From positions 124,001 to 188,000 of the forward strand of contig NC_015155.1 of NCBI RefSeq assembly GCF_000179035.2: a stretch of DNA of 64,000 nucleotides, in the 5' to 3' direction. The translations under genes and the position numbers were made by a program. The stretch's first letter is position 1. Each line of letters starts with the position of its first letter. Shown piece by piece: positions 9,789-20,650 of the stretch. The notes beneath the pieces were generated by a model, which made no database searches, had not been told where the DNA came from, and worked only from the letters and a program-made list of their open reading frames with translations. The stretch is from Mycoplasma suis str. Illinois. Lineage in GTDB: Bacteria; Bacillota_I; Bacilli_A; Mycoplasmatales; Mycoplasmoidaceae.

Positions 9789-10351
9789 TGAGTATTTTCG
9801 GAATAACTAAATTAGCAACAATAACTATTGTTGTAGGGGCTAGTGCCGCTGGAGGAGGTTATGGCTTAGGGCATTTTTTAAACAATAAAAATAATGAAAG
9901 TAATTTAGTTCAAGATTCTTTTCTGGGGAAACAAATTGGAGAAATAATTAAAAAAGAAAAAACTGAAAATGGAAAAATAAGTTGTTTCAACTTATTTATT
10001 GATGAAGAGGAGCAAGAAAAAGAATTAGATAAAAAATTTATCACCAAAGAAATTAATTGCAACGGAGAAGAAAAAGTTGTTTGGAGTAATCCAAAAGGGA
10101 ATAATCCTAAAGTTTGGATGAAAGTTAAAGAAGAACATTTAGATAATGTTTTGGATATTTACATTACCGGAAGAAATGAAAATAACAAAAAAACTTGACA
10201 AGAAGTTAGAGAACTTTCTTATTGAGAAAGATATTCTTGAATGTGCCACAAAAAAGATTCTTCTCAGTTGCGTTCTGGTCTTGAAGGAATAATTTTGGAT
10301 TGCGAAGAAACCCCCACAATATTTTCACTAGAAAATTTGACTTCTAGTTAG
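9788..10351 (+). CDS. Group C four-cysteine paralog
   Basis: 187 residues, a tandem duplicate of the gene at 9231: SCFNLFIDEEEQ, NCNGEEKVVW, KVWMKVKEEHLDNVLDIYI, WMCHKKDSS and LDCEET are shared, while the membrane segment is of group B type (ITKLATITIVVGASAAGGG). This mix suggests exchange of the N-terminal part. Confidence 0.9.
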
Positions 10352-10353
10352 TT

Positions 10354-10968
10354 ATGAGTCTTGTAGCTGCAACTAAAGTTGCATCAATAACTCTTGCGTT
10401 GGGAGCTAGCGCTGCCGGAGGCGGACTCGGTTTAGGTTATGTTTTTCAAAATAATGATTTAGGGATTTTTAAGAAAGAAAAATCTGTCGGAAAAGGGGAG
10501 GCTTCTACGAAAGATTCAAAAATAAAAGAAAATTCTGATGCTTCTTCTCTAGCATTAGAAAAAACTAAAAAACCAGAAGTTGATTTAAGTTTGGCAACAG
10601 AAGTAATTTATAAGGGAGAAACATTTATGGGAGGCCCTGCTTGTCAAATATGACCTAAAGAAGTTGTAGGAAATTCTGAGCCAATAAATTCTGAGGAGTG
10701 CGACGCTAAAGTTGAAAAACTTTGACCAAAAGGTGGTTTAGAACAACAACCTGAAATTTGATTAAGGGCCAGCGAGACTAATGCTTTCAAATTTTTTAAA
10801 AGAATACTTGGAATTTCGGAAAGAAATAAAGATTTTTTAAAGAGAAGGGGAGACAATAAATGAACTTACAGCAATAGAAATTGCGTGAATAAACAAGATA
10901 CAGAATTTCCAGAAAAAATAGTTGTAAATTGTAACCCCACAACACCTTTAAATCCTTTAACTAGATAA
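10354..10968 (+). CDS. Group B four-cysteine paralog
   Basis: 204 residues. AATKVASITLALGASAAGGGLGLGY matches the gene at 8621. Linker of about 50 Ser/Lys/Glu residues, ACQIW (TGA Trp), ECDAKV, QPEIWLRAS, NRNC and VNC with a Thr/Pro/Leu tail. Two bases after the preceding stop, one before the next start. Confidence 0.9.
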
Positions 10969-10969
10969 C

Positions 10970-11722
10970 GTGCCGTTAAATTTGAAAGGTTGATATCTAC
11001 CTTTCGCAGTAGGATTTACAGGAGTTGCTGCGGGAGGAGGTTTTAGTTTGGCAAGACTTTTGTCTAGTAAATATGAAGGGAAATCTTATAGAAAAAATTC
11101 AATGAATTCTCTTGTTGTAGTTCCAGCAACAAAAAATAATGTAGATAATATAAATTTGGCTCCGAAAAGTTCCGAAGATGCAACTTCAGAAAAGTCAAAA
11201 CAATTATCTTCTTTCTTCCGCAAAAAAGATGATTCAGGAGAAAAGTTAAAAGATTTTTCTGAAGTAGTTCCTAGTTTTGAAGATTTAATTAAACAAATAA
11301 GAGAAAGAAAGGGGCCAATATTTTCATTAGGTCCTGAAAAAGTAATTGCTGAATTTGTTTATAGAGATTTAAAAAATGGAATCCCTCTAACTTGTGAACA
11401 GTGATTTTCTTCAAGTTGACATGATAGAGAGGTTTTGGGAGATAATGATTGCAATAATTTATTAATTAAAGAGGTTTTGGGAGATAATGGAGGTTCGGGA
11501 AATCAATCAATAAAGTGATTTAGGGCTGGTCAGGATGATTTTGAAGATATCTTCAATTATTCATTTCCAAAGAATTTAAGAAAAGGTAATTTTGAAATTG
11601 AAAATCAAAATTGAAAGCTAGGTGAAGAATGAGATTGCGTAACTAATTGAGACAAATCTGGAAGAGTAGTTATAAGTTGTCATAAAAATCAAGAAAAAAT
11701 AGAATTTGGTGAAAAGCAATAG
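10970..11722 (+). CDS. Group D four-cysteine paralog, GTG start
   Basis: 250 residues. GTG 10970 lies one base after the preceding TAA and restores the hydrophobic segment (LKGWYLPFAVGFTGVAAGGGFSLA), which contains a TGA Trp; later starts lose it. Linker of about 95 residues, EFVYRDLKNG, CEQW, DCNNL, IKWFRAGQDDFEDIF, WDC and VISC. Codons 5-11 hold GAAAGGT/ACCTTTC. Confidence 0.87.
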
Positions 11723-11726
11723 TATA

Positions 11727-12224
11727 TTGTTCTTTGGTTTAAAAAGTATTGTTCTCCCAGTGTTACTGGGAGTTAGTGGAATTGCTGTAGTGGGAGGTTA
11801 TGGGGCAGCAAATTATTTCAATGTTTTTGGAATTAAAAAAGAAAGAGAAATAGCGCCTATTGAATACATATTGAAAGAAAAAGATCAAAGTAAAGATTCA
11901 ACTTGCTTTGAATGATGAGGTAATGGAAATGAAAGAAATATGGATAAAAATGTTTGTCAACAAATTATTCAAGAAAAATGAAATAATCAAAAAGATCAAC
12001 AACCAGATTTCTGGTTGAGATCAGAAAATAAAGATATTGTTGGGGCTCTGTCCAACTTAATTAATGAGGAGGGGAAAGGAAATGAGTCAATAAGTGTAGA
12101 ATTATTTTTGCCAATTCAAAATACTGAATTAACCTCTAAATCAATGAATTGTTTTAAAAAGCCAATAAAAGATGGAAAGATTGAGGTTAGTTGCACTTTC
12201 ACTGAAAATGCAAAAAGACATTAA
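11727..12224 (+). CDS. Group D four-cysteine paralog, TTG start
   Basis: 165 residues, short. TTG 11727 is chosen over the upstream TTG/GTG because it gives FFGLKSIVLPVLLGVSG, matching other group D starts, and avoids overlap with the gene before. Hairpin CTCCCAG/CTGGGAG (11754-11772) in the membrane codons. CFEW-W, VCQQI, QPDFWLRSE, MNCF and VSC. Confidence 0.85.
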
Positions 12225-12243
12225 TATAGATAATTAATTTAGT

Positions 12244-12814
12244 ATGGTGTTAGGAATTAAGAGTTTGATATTCCCATTAGTTTTGGGAATGAGTGGTGTA
12301 GTTGCTGCCGGAGGTTATGGAATATCAAATTATTTAAGTAGTGGTTCCGAACTTGGGGGGGGGCAGTAAGCATGATGAAAAGTTACGAGAAAATAACAAT
12401 TTAGGAATTGGAGGAAGGGGAGTCCCTCCCCTTAAGTCAACTAAAAACAATTTACCAGTTTCTGTTGAATATATCCTGAAGGGAACAGAAAGAAATAATC
12501 CTTCCTGTCTGCAATGAATTAATGGAGAGGAATCAATTATGGATCCTCAAATTTGTGACAGCATAATTCATGAAAAGTGAAGTAGTAATTACTATAAACA
12601 ACCAGATATGTGAGTAAGAGCTGATGAAAAAGATGTAGTGAAAGCTCTCTCTAGTCACTTCAATTATGAAGGGTGATATGGAGTTCTAATAGAAGAAGAA
12701 AGATTCTCTCAAGAATCTTGAAATGCTTTCTCTTTGTCATGTACTAGAAAGAATGTGGAAAATGGTAAAGTTGAAGTTACCTGCTTTCACAGTGACAAAG
12801 TAATAAGAAAATAA
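12244..12814 (+). CDS. Group D four-cysteine paralog, switched out of frame by a G9 tract
   Basis: ATG 12244 starts MVLGIKSLIFPLVLGMSG, then AAGGYGISNYLSSGSEL and nine G (12355-12363), after which TAA 12367-12369 ends the frame. Eight or eleven G would give G-G-S-K-H-D-E-K and a normal domain (CLQW, CDSI, QPDMWVRAD, LSCTRK, VTC) to TAA 12812-12814. The tract lies 12 residues farther on than in group B. ATTCCCA/TGGGAAT (12270-12290) is the start hairpin. Confidence 0.82.
12355..12363 (+). repeat. Intragenic G9 tract (frame OFF)
   Basis: In the gene at 12244; eight or eleven G restore the frame. The tract is followed by the same GCA as most other tracts. Confidence 0.85.
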
Positions 12815-12815
12815 T

Positions 12816-13373
12816 ATGCCTATAGTTTTTAAAAGTTTTGTAATCCCAGCATTGCTGGGAGTTACTGGGGTTGTCGCTGTAGGAAGTTATGGATTATCAA
12901 GTCATTTAGGTAAAAAAGTTGAATCAAAAAGAGATTTAGGTATTGTTTATTCACGAGAAGGAATGAGAGAGGAAATTCCTTCTATAGAAGAAAAACAACA
13001 AGAATTAATTTCTGTTGAGTACATATTGAAGGGAAAGAGTTGGGAGGATCCCAATTCTTGTTTAAAGAAGATTAATGGAAAAGAAGAGTTTATGAGTAAG
13101 TCATATTGTGACAAAATAATTGATCAAAAATGAAGAGGTAACTATAAAGAACAACCTGATATGTGATTAAGAATTAAAGAAGGGGAGGTGGTAGAAACTT
13201 TACTAAGTTTCTTCAATGGAGACAACACAAAAGAAGATGCTTTCTTAATAGATAAAGAAAGATTTGAAAAAGAATCTTGGGATGCTTTTTCGTTATCCTG
13301 CAAGAAATCTTCTGCAGAAAATGGTAAGGTTGAAGTTTCTTGTTACCACAAAGAAAACGTAACAAGAAGATAG
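12816..13373 (+). CDS. Group D four-cysteine paralog
   Basis: 185 residues, the unswitched sister of the gene at 12244: the same VEYILKGK, C-x-x-INGKEE, SYCDKII, QPDMWLRIK and SLSCKKS, VSC, but GGYG is replaced by GSYG and no G tract is present. TCCCAGC/GCTGGGA (12844-12860) is the start hairpin. Confidence 0.9.
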
Positions 13374-13374
13374 T

Positions 13375-14164
13375 ATGCCATTAGCCTTAAAAGGTCTTCT
13401 GTTTCCTGTAGCATTAGTTTTTACCGGCACAGCTGCCGGAGGAGGACTTTATTTAACTAATTCTTTCAAAAAATGTCTCCTCAGAAGAAATTAAGCCATA
13501 TGAGGAGAGAAGGGAAACAAATAATGATGGGGGTTTAGGTAGTCAGGAAGATTCTCATAAACGGAAAGTAGAACATAATGATAGCGATTCTTCCTCCCCA
13601 GAATCTTCCACTTTAAGTTCCCTGACAGATTCCAGGGGAGGGGAAGAATCACAACAATCTACAGATCAAGTATCTGCTTCACCTTCAGTCACCGAAAATA
13701 CTCCGCCATCTTCAGAGACATTAGTTTCTCCCAGAGAAAATTCAAAAACATTTGTTGAATATATTTACAGAGATGAAAAGAATAATAAAAAACTTACATG
13801 TGAGAATTGATTATCTCCCGACGGGAGAAATGTAGAAATATTGACAGAAGAGGAATGTAAAAAGCTATTAATTAAAGAAATTTGAGAAGGGCAACAAGAT
13901 AAAGAGGAACAAGATGTATTGTGATTCAAAACAGATAAAAATAATTTTTGAAATGTTTTTGAAGAAGTTTTTATTCCTTTTTCTTCAGTAAAAGAAATTA
14001 AAAAAGAGAATGAAATAGAGTGAACGTTTAGAGATAATTGAGAATGCTCAATGAAAAAGGAAGATGAAAAAAATTTAACTTCTGCAGGATGCTTTAGAAA
14101 TGAATTTAGAAATTTTTTAAGAAATTCTGAAGTTAGTTCTTCTACCAACTCTCCTAAGAGTTAA
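13375..14164 (+). pseudogene. Group D four-cysteine paralog broken in an A6 run
   Basis: ATG 13375 reads MPLALKGLLFPVALVFTGTA to SFKK, then stops at TAA 13492-13494. Removing one A from the A6 run (13468-13473) gives FKNVSSEEIKPYEE, a long Ser/Pro/Glu linker, FVEYIYRDE, CENW, ECKKL, VLWFKTDKNNFW, WEC and a late Cys to TAA 14162-14164. The intact 220 codons downstream imply a recent or reversible slip; a sequencing error in the run cannot be excluded. Confidence 0.75.
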
Positions 14165-14177
14165 TAAGTAAATAAAT

Positions 14178-15011
14178 ATGCCTTTTGGCTTAAAAAGTAT
14201 GTTAATTCCTGCAGTCTTTGGATTTACTGGGATTGCTGCAGGTGGAGGATTTAGCTTAGCTAGTTTCTTAAATAAAGAAACTATTTCAAAAGAAAGACAA
14301 ATAAGTTCTACAACTGAAAGAGTTAAAAATCCTAGTGTTGGAGAGATTTCTTCTCCAAAAAATCCATTAGAAAATAAAGAATTAAGTTCTAATTCTGACG
14401 AAACATCTTCGAAAGAAAATAATCCCCAAAAATCTCAATTAAATTCAGAAAATTCTGGATTTGATGGCAAAGTATTTATTGAGTGAAGAAAAGGAAATGA
14501 TGAAAATCCTAAAAAAGTAATTTCTAAACCCATTAAAGGTAATGATTCTGAAGTAGTTGCTAAATATGTATATAAAGATCCGACAACAACTTTTTGTGAT
14601 AAGTGAGTTGTTGTCGGGGAACAAGCAGAAAGGACTCTTGTCGATTCAGGTTGTCAAGAATTTTTAAAAGAAGCATTAGAAGTTTCTTCAGGTCATGATG
14701 AAGAACAAATAATTTGACTCAAAACAAGTCAAGACAACTATGAAGTAATTTTGGAGGATGCTTTTCCTACTGAATGAATAGTAGGAGACTCAAAAATTAA
14801 AAGTCCCGAAATAGGAGAACAAGAAGAATGAACATTTAGAGGATTGTGAACTTGTAGGGCTGAACTAAAAGAAAACAAAGAAGTAAATGTAATTTGCTAT
14901 AAAAATTCTCCTGAAATTCAAGAAGAAACAGAAGATGTTGGGGTTATTGAATCATTCGATCATGAAGATGAATTTAATAGAATGGCAGAACAAATAAAAA
15001 ACAGAACTTAG
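14178..15011 (+). CDS. Group D four-cysteine paralog, long form
   Basis: 277 residues. GLKSMLIPAVFGFTGIAAGGGFSLA, a Ser/Asn/Glu-rich linker, AKYVYKDPTTT, CDKW, GCQEF, IIWLKTSQDNYEVILEDAF, WTC and VIC, then a 38-residue acidic tail absent from its neighbours. Last gene of the cluster; a terminator follows. Confidence 0.9.
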
Positions 15012-15018
15012 AAAACAT

Positions 15019-15039
15019 TTAGAGGCAAAAAGCCTCTAA
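15019..15039 (+). terminator. Rho-independent terminator
   Basis: TTAGAGGC/GCCTCTAA with an A5 loop, then an AT-rich run with T6, eight bases after the stop at 15011. Confidence 0.75.
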
Positions 15040-15091
15040 GTTTCTAAAAAAATTTTTTAATACAATTTAGGCAATTTTCTAAATAATTAAT

Positions 15092-15776
15092 ATGCCAATT
15101 ACTTTAAAAAGTTTTGTAATTCCCGCAATTCTTGGATTCACTGGTATTGCTTCTGTCGGAGGTATTGGTTTGAATTATGTTCTGAAAGAAGAAGAAAATA
15201 ATCACGATAAAAGTAGTAGAGAAATAGGTAATAATCTTGTAAAAAGTGACAAACCCTTCACTAATGAAGAAAATCGAGATCAAGGGGATTCAAATATTCT
15301 TCTAGAAACTACAGAACAATCTATAGATTTCAGTCCAACTATTGTTCAGAAATTAATTTCTGATCAACAAAAAGAAGAAATAATGAATGCCGCCTTAAAA
15401 GAAGGTAGTGAACCATTTGCTAGATATGTTTATAGAGATTTAGAGGATTCAAAACCTCTGACATGTGAAACTATATTTTCAGAAAATATTGAAGAAAAAG
15501 AATCTAAACAAGATGAATCATGTAAAAAGTTTTTGTTAGATGTAGTTTTTGGAGATCAAAAAGAACATGAAAATGAATCATTAATGTGATTAAGAGTTAG
15601 TCAAGATAACTTTGAAAAATTTTTAAAAAATATTTTCATCAGTGGAGAAGAAAAACAATACATTAGTAAATGAAGAGGAATGACATATAGAAAATAAATG
15701 ATCTTGTTGGAAGAATTTAGAAGAAAATTCCAATTTTGTAATTTTCAAATGCCTTAAAGATGAAAAAATAATTTAA
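15092..15776 (+). pseudogene. Group D four-cysteine paralog frameshifted near its 3' end
   Basis: Intact from ATG 15092 through LKSFVIPAILGFTGIASVGG, ARYVYRDLEDSKP, CETIF, SCKKF, LMWLRVSQDNFEKFL. The frame then ends early at TAA 15695-15697 without the last two Cys. Dropping one base, most simply in the A5 at 15651-15655, gives EEEWHIENKWSCW and FKCLKDEK to TAA 15774-15776, as in the next gene. Either slippage or early decay. Confidence 0.72.
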
Positions 15777-15780
15777 AAAT

Positions 15781-16416
15781 ATGACATTACCAGTTAAAGC
15801 CCTTTTAATACCTTTAACTCTGGGAGCAGGAGGATTAGTTGCCGGTGGAGGAGTTGGATTAGTTAATTTATTCTCAAGTCGAGAGAGTTTTGATTCCGGA
15901 GAAAATAAGGATTTTTCTTCTGTCACTAAAATCGATTCCACGTCTAATCAATCATCTCCTTTAGTACAGAAAGAACATAATCATCTTTCAGAAATTCCTA
16001 AAGATTTAGGAAAGCAAAGAGAAGATGCATTGACAGAAGCCCTAAAAGAAAGTAATGAGCCTTTCGCTCATTATGTTCATAAGGAATTAGGGAAAGAAAA
16101 AGATATTTTGACTTGCATTAGATTATTTTCAGAAGAAATAACAGATAAAGAAGAATTTAAAGAAGAAGAATGTCAAAACTTCTTAGTTAAAGAAGTTTTT
16201 GAAGGAACAAATCATACGGGAGAATCCGTAATGTGATTAAGAACAAATCAAGAAAATTTTGAAAGTATTTTTGAAAAATTTTTTGATTCTCAATATATAA
16301 AAGGAGATCCTAAAGTTAAGGGAGAAGAACAAGAATGAAAATTTAAAGATGTTTGAGGTTGCTGAACAGTTCCTAAAAATGATTTAGTTATTATTAGATG
16401 TTTAAAAAATAATTAA
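15781..16416 (+). CDS. Group D four-cysteine paralog
   Basis: 211 residues. LPVKALLIPLTLGAGGLVAGGGVGL, linker, AHYVHKELG, LTCIRLF, ECQNF, VMWLRTNQENFESIFEKFF, WGCW and IRC at the end. It is the intact sister of the frameshifted gene before it and lies 4 nt downstream. Confidence 0.9.
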
Positions 16417-16422
16417 AAAGGT

Positions 16423-17061
16423 ATGTCTTTAGGATTTAAAGGTATAGTAATTCCTCTAACACTTGGCGTTGGAGGAATAATTGCCGGAGGAGGAATAGGA
16501 TTATCAATTTCAAATCATTTAGTAAATAAGGGAGCGTCTTCAGAATTTTTCATTAGAGATGATGGGGAGTCAAGAGTAGTTGCTGAATATGTTTTCAGGG
16601 ATAAGAAAAGTAATATATCACTTATTTGTGATAAATGAGTTCTTTCAAATGGGAAAATTGAAAGAACATTAGAAAAAGATAAATGTCAAAACTTCATGAA
16701 AGAATCTTTGAATGGATCAGAAGATAAAAATCAACCAATAATTTGATTGAAAGTTGAAGAAGAATTATCTAGAAAGATTTTTGATGAAGTATTTCCAAAA
16801 AATAAAAGAGATGAAGATCCTTTAGTTGGAAATATTCTTCAAAAAGAAAAGCTTTGAGGTTTCGATAACAAATGACTTTGTTGAACTAATTCAGATAGTT
16901 CTGAAAAAATTACTTCAACCTGTCACAAAGATGAAGAATCAAAAGATTCTGAAAAATATAGAGAAGTAAGGAATTATTTTGATAATGAAGTAGACTTTCT
17001 TGATTTTTTAGAAGATTACAGAAGAGGTAAATATCCTCCCTCTTCAGAAAATAGCAAATAA
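16423..17061 (+). CDS. Group D four-cysteine paralog with C-terminal extension
   Basis: 212 residues. GFKGIVIPLTLGVGGIIAGGGIGLS with almost no linker before AEYVFRDKK, CDKW, KCQNF, IIWLKVEEELSRKIFDEVF, WLCW and STC, followed by a 40-residue charged tail. Last four-cysteine gene before group E begins 10 nt later. Confidence 0.9.
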
Positions 17062-17071
17062 AAATTAAAAA

Positions 17072-18165
17072 GTGTTTTTAAAAAATAGTCTGTACATGTT
17101 AATCCCCTTATTTGTGGGAGCATTTTCCTTGACTGCTCTTTTATTGCAAGATAATTCTTTAACTAATGTTTTCGAATCTACTATTTCTCTAGTTCGCGGG
17201 GGGGGCACTCAACAAATTTTTTAAAGTCTTTCGGAATTGGAAAAGAAGATTTAAGTTTTTCTGAATCTTCAATTTCCTCCAATAAAAGTGAGAGTCAACC
17301 TTTAAATAATCTCTCTTTAAAAGAAAATTCGATTAATGTAGAAGATAGTTCAGTTCCCCTTTTTGGGAACGAACTTAATTTAGGGGGAGAATCAAAAGAA
17401 GTAATTAGCGAAATTTATTCAGAATCTAAAAAGAATGTAAGAGCGAAAGAAATAGAAGTTAAATCTGCTCAAAAATTAGAAGAATCTCAGAAGACATTAA
17501 CTCCTTTTAGCGAAAACTTCAATTCAGCCTTGAGTGTATTTAAAAAATGACAAAAAGAAAAAGAGAAAATTTCCAAAGAACCTCAAGCAAGATCCACAAA
17601 TTCTAGAGGAAGAAGGGATGTTGAGCCACAAATTTCAGAAAAATTAAACCTTGAGCAAAGAAAAGCCTTATTCAATTTTTATAAGGAATTTTGTGTAATA
17701 AAAAGTAAACAATCTGAATATTCTGAAGATTTACAAAAGACAGAAAAAGGTGAAGATATTGTGGGCGGGAAAGAAAGAGTTTTTATTTCTAAAGATGAGG
17801 TTGTTTGAGCTCTAAATCAAATTGGATGAAATGCAAATGAGAAAGTTACTTTTGGAAAATGACTTAAATTAGAAAATCTTCAGAATGGAGAAAAAGATCC
17901 TTTTTCTATATTGTTAGAAGCCGAATATTTAAAAAAAATTAGAGAAAAATTAAAAACTTGAGGAGAAAAAATAGAAGTTTTTAAAAAGAGTCAAAGAAGT
18001 TCACAATTATCTAGTTGAGGTGGTAGAAATTATCAAAGATATTTTGAACCTAACTTAAGTATTCTTACAGGAGTTGGTGATAGTCTAGAAGAAGAAATGA
18101 CTTTAGAAATAGCTAAAAGATTAATTGAGCAAATGCCTCTTTCTGAAATTTCTAAATTTACTTAA
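17072..18165 (+). CDS. Group E paralog, switched out of frame by a G8 tract; GTG start
   Basis: GTG 17072 gives FLKNSLYMLIPLFVGAFSLT and a hydrophobic segment, then eight G (17198-17205) and stop TAA 17222-17224. Six or nine G would read RGGGHSTNFLKSFGIGKEDL and about 320 further codons: a linker with NSRGRRDV, EQRKALFNFYKEFC, QIGW, FGKW, DPFSILLE and a C-terminal helix to TAA 18163-18165. Function unknown; first of fourteen group E genes. Confidence 0.82.
17198..17205 (+). repeat. Intragenic G8 tract (frame OFF)
   Basis: In the group E gene at 17072; six or nine G restore the frame. Confidence 0.85.
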
Positions 18166-18174
18166 TAAAAAACA

Positions 18175-18196
18175 AATAGGGCCACTGAGCCCTATT
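18175..18196 (+). terminator. Hairpin after the first group E gene
   Basis: AATAGGGC/GCCCTATT, ten bases after TAA 18163-18165. No clear T run follows, so termination is likely but not certain. Confidence 0.6.
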
Positions 18197-18248
18197 CATT
18201 GAATAGAAAATTTAAAAAGGAAAAAGACAAAAATAAGTAATAAATTTT

Positions 18249-19388
18249 TTGATTACAAAAAGAGTTGTTCCCTATACCTTAATTCCATTTCTTTTTGGAG
18301 TTCCTCCAGTGTCTTTCCTTTTCTTAAAGAAAGAAAATCCCTTTAATTTATCTTCTATATCCTCCCTATTGGGAGGATATTCTTCTACTCCCTTATCTTC
18401 TTTAAATTCTTATGGAACTGGAAAAAATGAATTAGGAATTTCAAATTCTTCAATTTCTTCTGTTACTAACACAAACCATTTAATTAATGGTTTGAGAGTA
18501 GCTGATGGAGTAACAATATCTGTGGAAGAAGGTCAATCACTTTCTTTAGATGGAAAAGAATTTTTGATGTTTTCATCAGAACCTAAAAACACTATTAATA
18601 GTGTTTATGGAGAAGTAGAAAGAAATGTAAAAACTAAAAATATAGAGGAAAAATCTTCTTCTTCCTTAAAAGAAGCTCAAGGAAAATTAACTGAATTTAA
18701 TGAAAATTTTGAGGCAGCAGTTACTGCCACAAAAATTTGAGAGGAATTAAAAATAAAAAATCAAGCTCTTCCTGAATCTAAAAGAGAAAAATTTAATGGA
18801 AAAACAAAAGGTTCTATAAAACTTCAAGTACCTTTAAGTTTTGAACAAAGAAAAGCCTTGTTTCATTTTTATAAAGAGTTTTGCGGAATTAAAGATAAGC
18901 AACAAGAATACTCTTCTGAATTAAGGAGAACTGAAAGATCTAGAAGATTTTCTAGAAGTACCAAAAGAGGAACTTGTTCTGAAGGAAATGTTGTTGAATC
19001 TCTAGAAAAAATTGGATGAAATAAAGAAGGAAGAGTTACTTTTGGAAGTTGACTTTATTTGAGAAATGATCAGACAGAGAAAGATCCTTTCTCTTTATTG
19101 CTAGAAGAAGAATATTTAAAGAAAACTAGAAAAGAAGTAGCAGATTGGGTAGTAAAGATAAGTAAATTTAAGAAAGGTATTTCTGAAAGCGAACTTTCTT
19201 ATTGATCTAGAAGGAATAGAAATTACAGAAAATATGCTGAGCAAGCACAAAACCTTTTGGCAGGAGAACAAGAAGGAATAGAAAATGAAATGTCTATGGA
19301 AATAGCTAAAGGATTAATTGATCAGATGCCTCAAGATGAGATACTAAAAATAATTGGAAAACCAACTTCTTTACCTATTATTCAATAG
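18249..19388 (+). CDS. Group E paralog without G tract; TTG start
   Basis: 379 residues, full length and in frame. TTG 18249 begins ITKRVVPYTLIPFLFGVPP. Where relatives have the G tract this gene has LLGGYSSTP, and its codons form a 10-bp inverted repeat (18357-18366 with 18371-18380). Conserved blocks: SLKEAQGKLTEFNENFEAA, EQRKALFHFYKEFCGIKDK, LEKIGW, FGSW, DPFSLLLE. It appears locked on. Confidence 0.85.
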
Positions 19389-19420
19389 TTAATTTATTTT
19401 TAGGCTCTTTAATTTATCCA

Positions 19421-19426
19421 TATAAT
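19421..19426 (+). promoter_or_regulatory. TATAAT promoter for the group E gene at 19450
   Basis: TATAAT, followed by AAAAGGGGAAAA, a plausible ribosome-binding site, 24 nt before ATG 19450. The arrangement recurs almost unchanged at 20618, 22889, 25168 and 29638. Confidence 0.75.
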
Positions 19427-19449
19427 AAAAGGGGAAAAAATTTCAATAA

Positions 19450-20549
19450 ATGTTACTTAAACAAGTACTTTATGTTTTAATTCCTGTTTTAGGGGCTTCA
19501 GCCCCTGTAACAGTATTTTTACTAAAGGATAGTAATTTAGCAAATAATTTATCTTCTGTTTTTTCTGCGGGGGGGGCATAACTAAACAATTTTCTTTTGA
19601 AAATATTGGTAAAAAAGAATTAACAAGCAATAATTTTGGTTATTCAACCACAACAACAGGACTTAATGTGAATGAATTCAAAAATATCTCTGAAAGTTTA
19701 GAAATTAATTCTGAAGGTGTGCAAAAGCACACCTTATTACTAGATAATGGACTTAATTCAGAAGCAGATGGAAGAGTGATTCATCAAATTATGAAAGAAG
19801 TTAGAAAAGACTTTAATGCCAGAACTATTCAAGGAAACTCCCAAGGAAATCTAAAGGAAGCTAAGGAAAAAGTTAATATTCATAACCAAAATTACGAAAA
19901 AGTTAAGAAAACAATTGAAGAATGGAAAAAGAAACAACCTTCTTTTAAAGAAAGTGTTGGAAAATTCAAGGAAAAATGGTGAGAAGGAGTAAATAATCAA
20001 GAAATCAAAACTTTTTCCAAGGAGGAAAGAGAAGCTTTATTTCTTTTTTATGAAAAATACACAGAATTAAGAGAAAAGAAGATGGGCTACTCAAAACAAT
20101 TGAAGGAAGTTGAAGAAGGGAAGGATCCTAATAGCCTGAATGCCGGAACTTTAAGTTCCGAGAGAAATGTTTTAGAAGCTCTTAAAAAAATTAATTGAAA
20201 AGAAGAAAATATTATCGAAAAAATTAAAGAGTTTCTTTCAAAAGAGAAGAAGGAAGATAATCCTCTTGAAGCTCTTCTAAAAGAAAAAGATTATTTAACA
20301 GAAACACAATTGAGATCTGAAGAGTGAGAAAAAAGATTACGAGAATTTGATCAAAGACATGATCTTCTGAGACAATTATGAGGAAAAAGATCTTTAAGTA
20401 GAGAAAGAATAGATCATTCAGTAAGTATTCTTAGAAAAACTATGACAGCTGTAGAAAGTGAAGTTGTGTTAATGATAGCGGAAAGATTAATAAATGAAAT
20501 GACAACAGGAGATATTAAAGTTGAAGAAATTACTGAATTAAGTAAATAA
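19450..20549 (+). CDS. Group E paralog, switched out of frame by a G8 tract
   Basis: MLLKQVLYVLIPVLGASAPV then eight G (19569-19576) and TAA 19579-19581. Nine G would read AGGGITKQFSFENIGKKELT and continue to TAA 20547-20549 with KVNIHNQNYEKVKKTIEEW, EEREALFLFYEKY, two charged helical blocks and a helix starting EVVLMIAERLI. AGGGGCT/AGCCCCT (19491-19506) and AAGGTGTGC/GCACACCTT (19714-19735) are inverted repeats in the coding region. Confidence 0.82.
19569..19576 (+). repeat. Intragenic G8 tract (frame OFF)
   Basis: In the group E gene at 19450; nine G restore the frame. Confidence 0.85.
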
Positions 20550-20562
20550 ATATAAAGAATAG

Positions 20563-20583
20563 ATAAGGGCCATTGGCCCTTAT
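20563..20583 (+). terminator. Terminator after the group E gene at 19450
   Basis: ATAAGGGC/GCCCTTAT hairpin, 14 bases after the stop, followed by TTCATTCCTT. Confidence 0.7.
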
Positions 20584-20617
20584 TTCATTCCTTAAAAAAG
20601 AGGTCTCAAATGATTTA

Positions 20618-20623
20618 TATAAT
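20618..20623 (+). promoter_or_regulatory. TATAAT promoter for the group E gene at 20651
   Basis: TGATTTATATAAT with GAAAGGGGAAA downstream; 27 nt to the ATG. Confidence 0.75.
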
Positions 20624-20650
20624 GAAAGGGGAAATTAGGGTATTTAAGGT

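Noticed and set aside
11706-11726. Upstream TTG/GTG starts for the gene at 11727
   Set aside because: They would overlap the preceding gene and add residues that no group D relative has.
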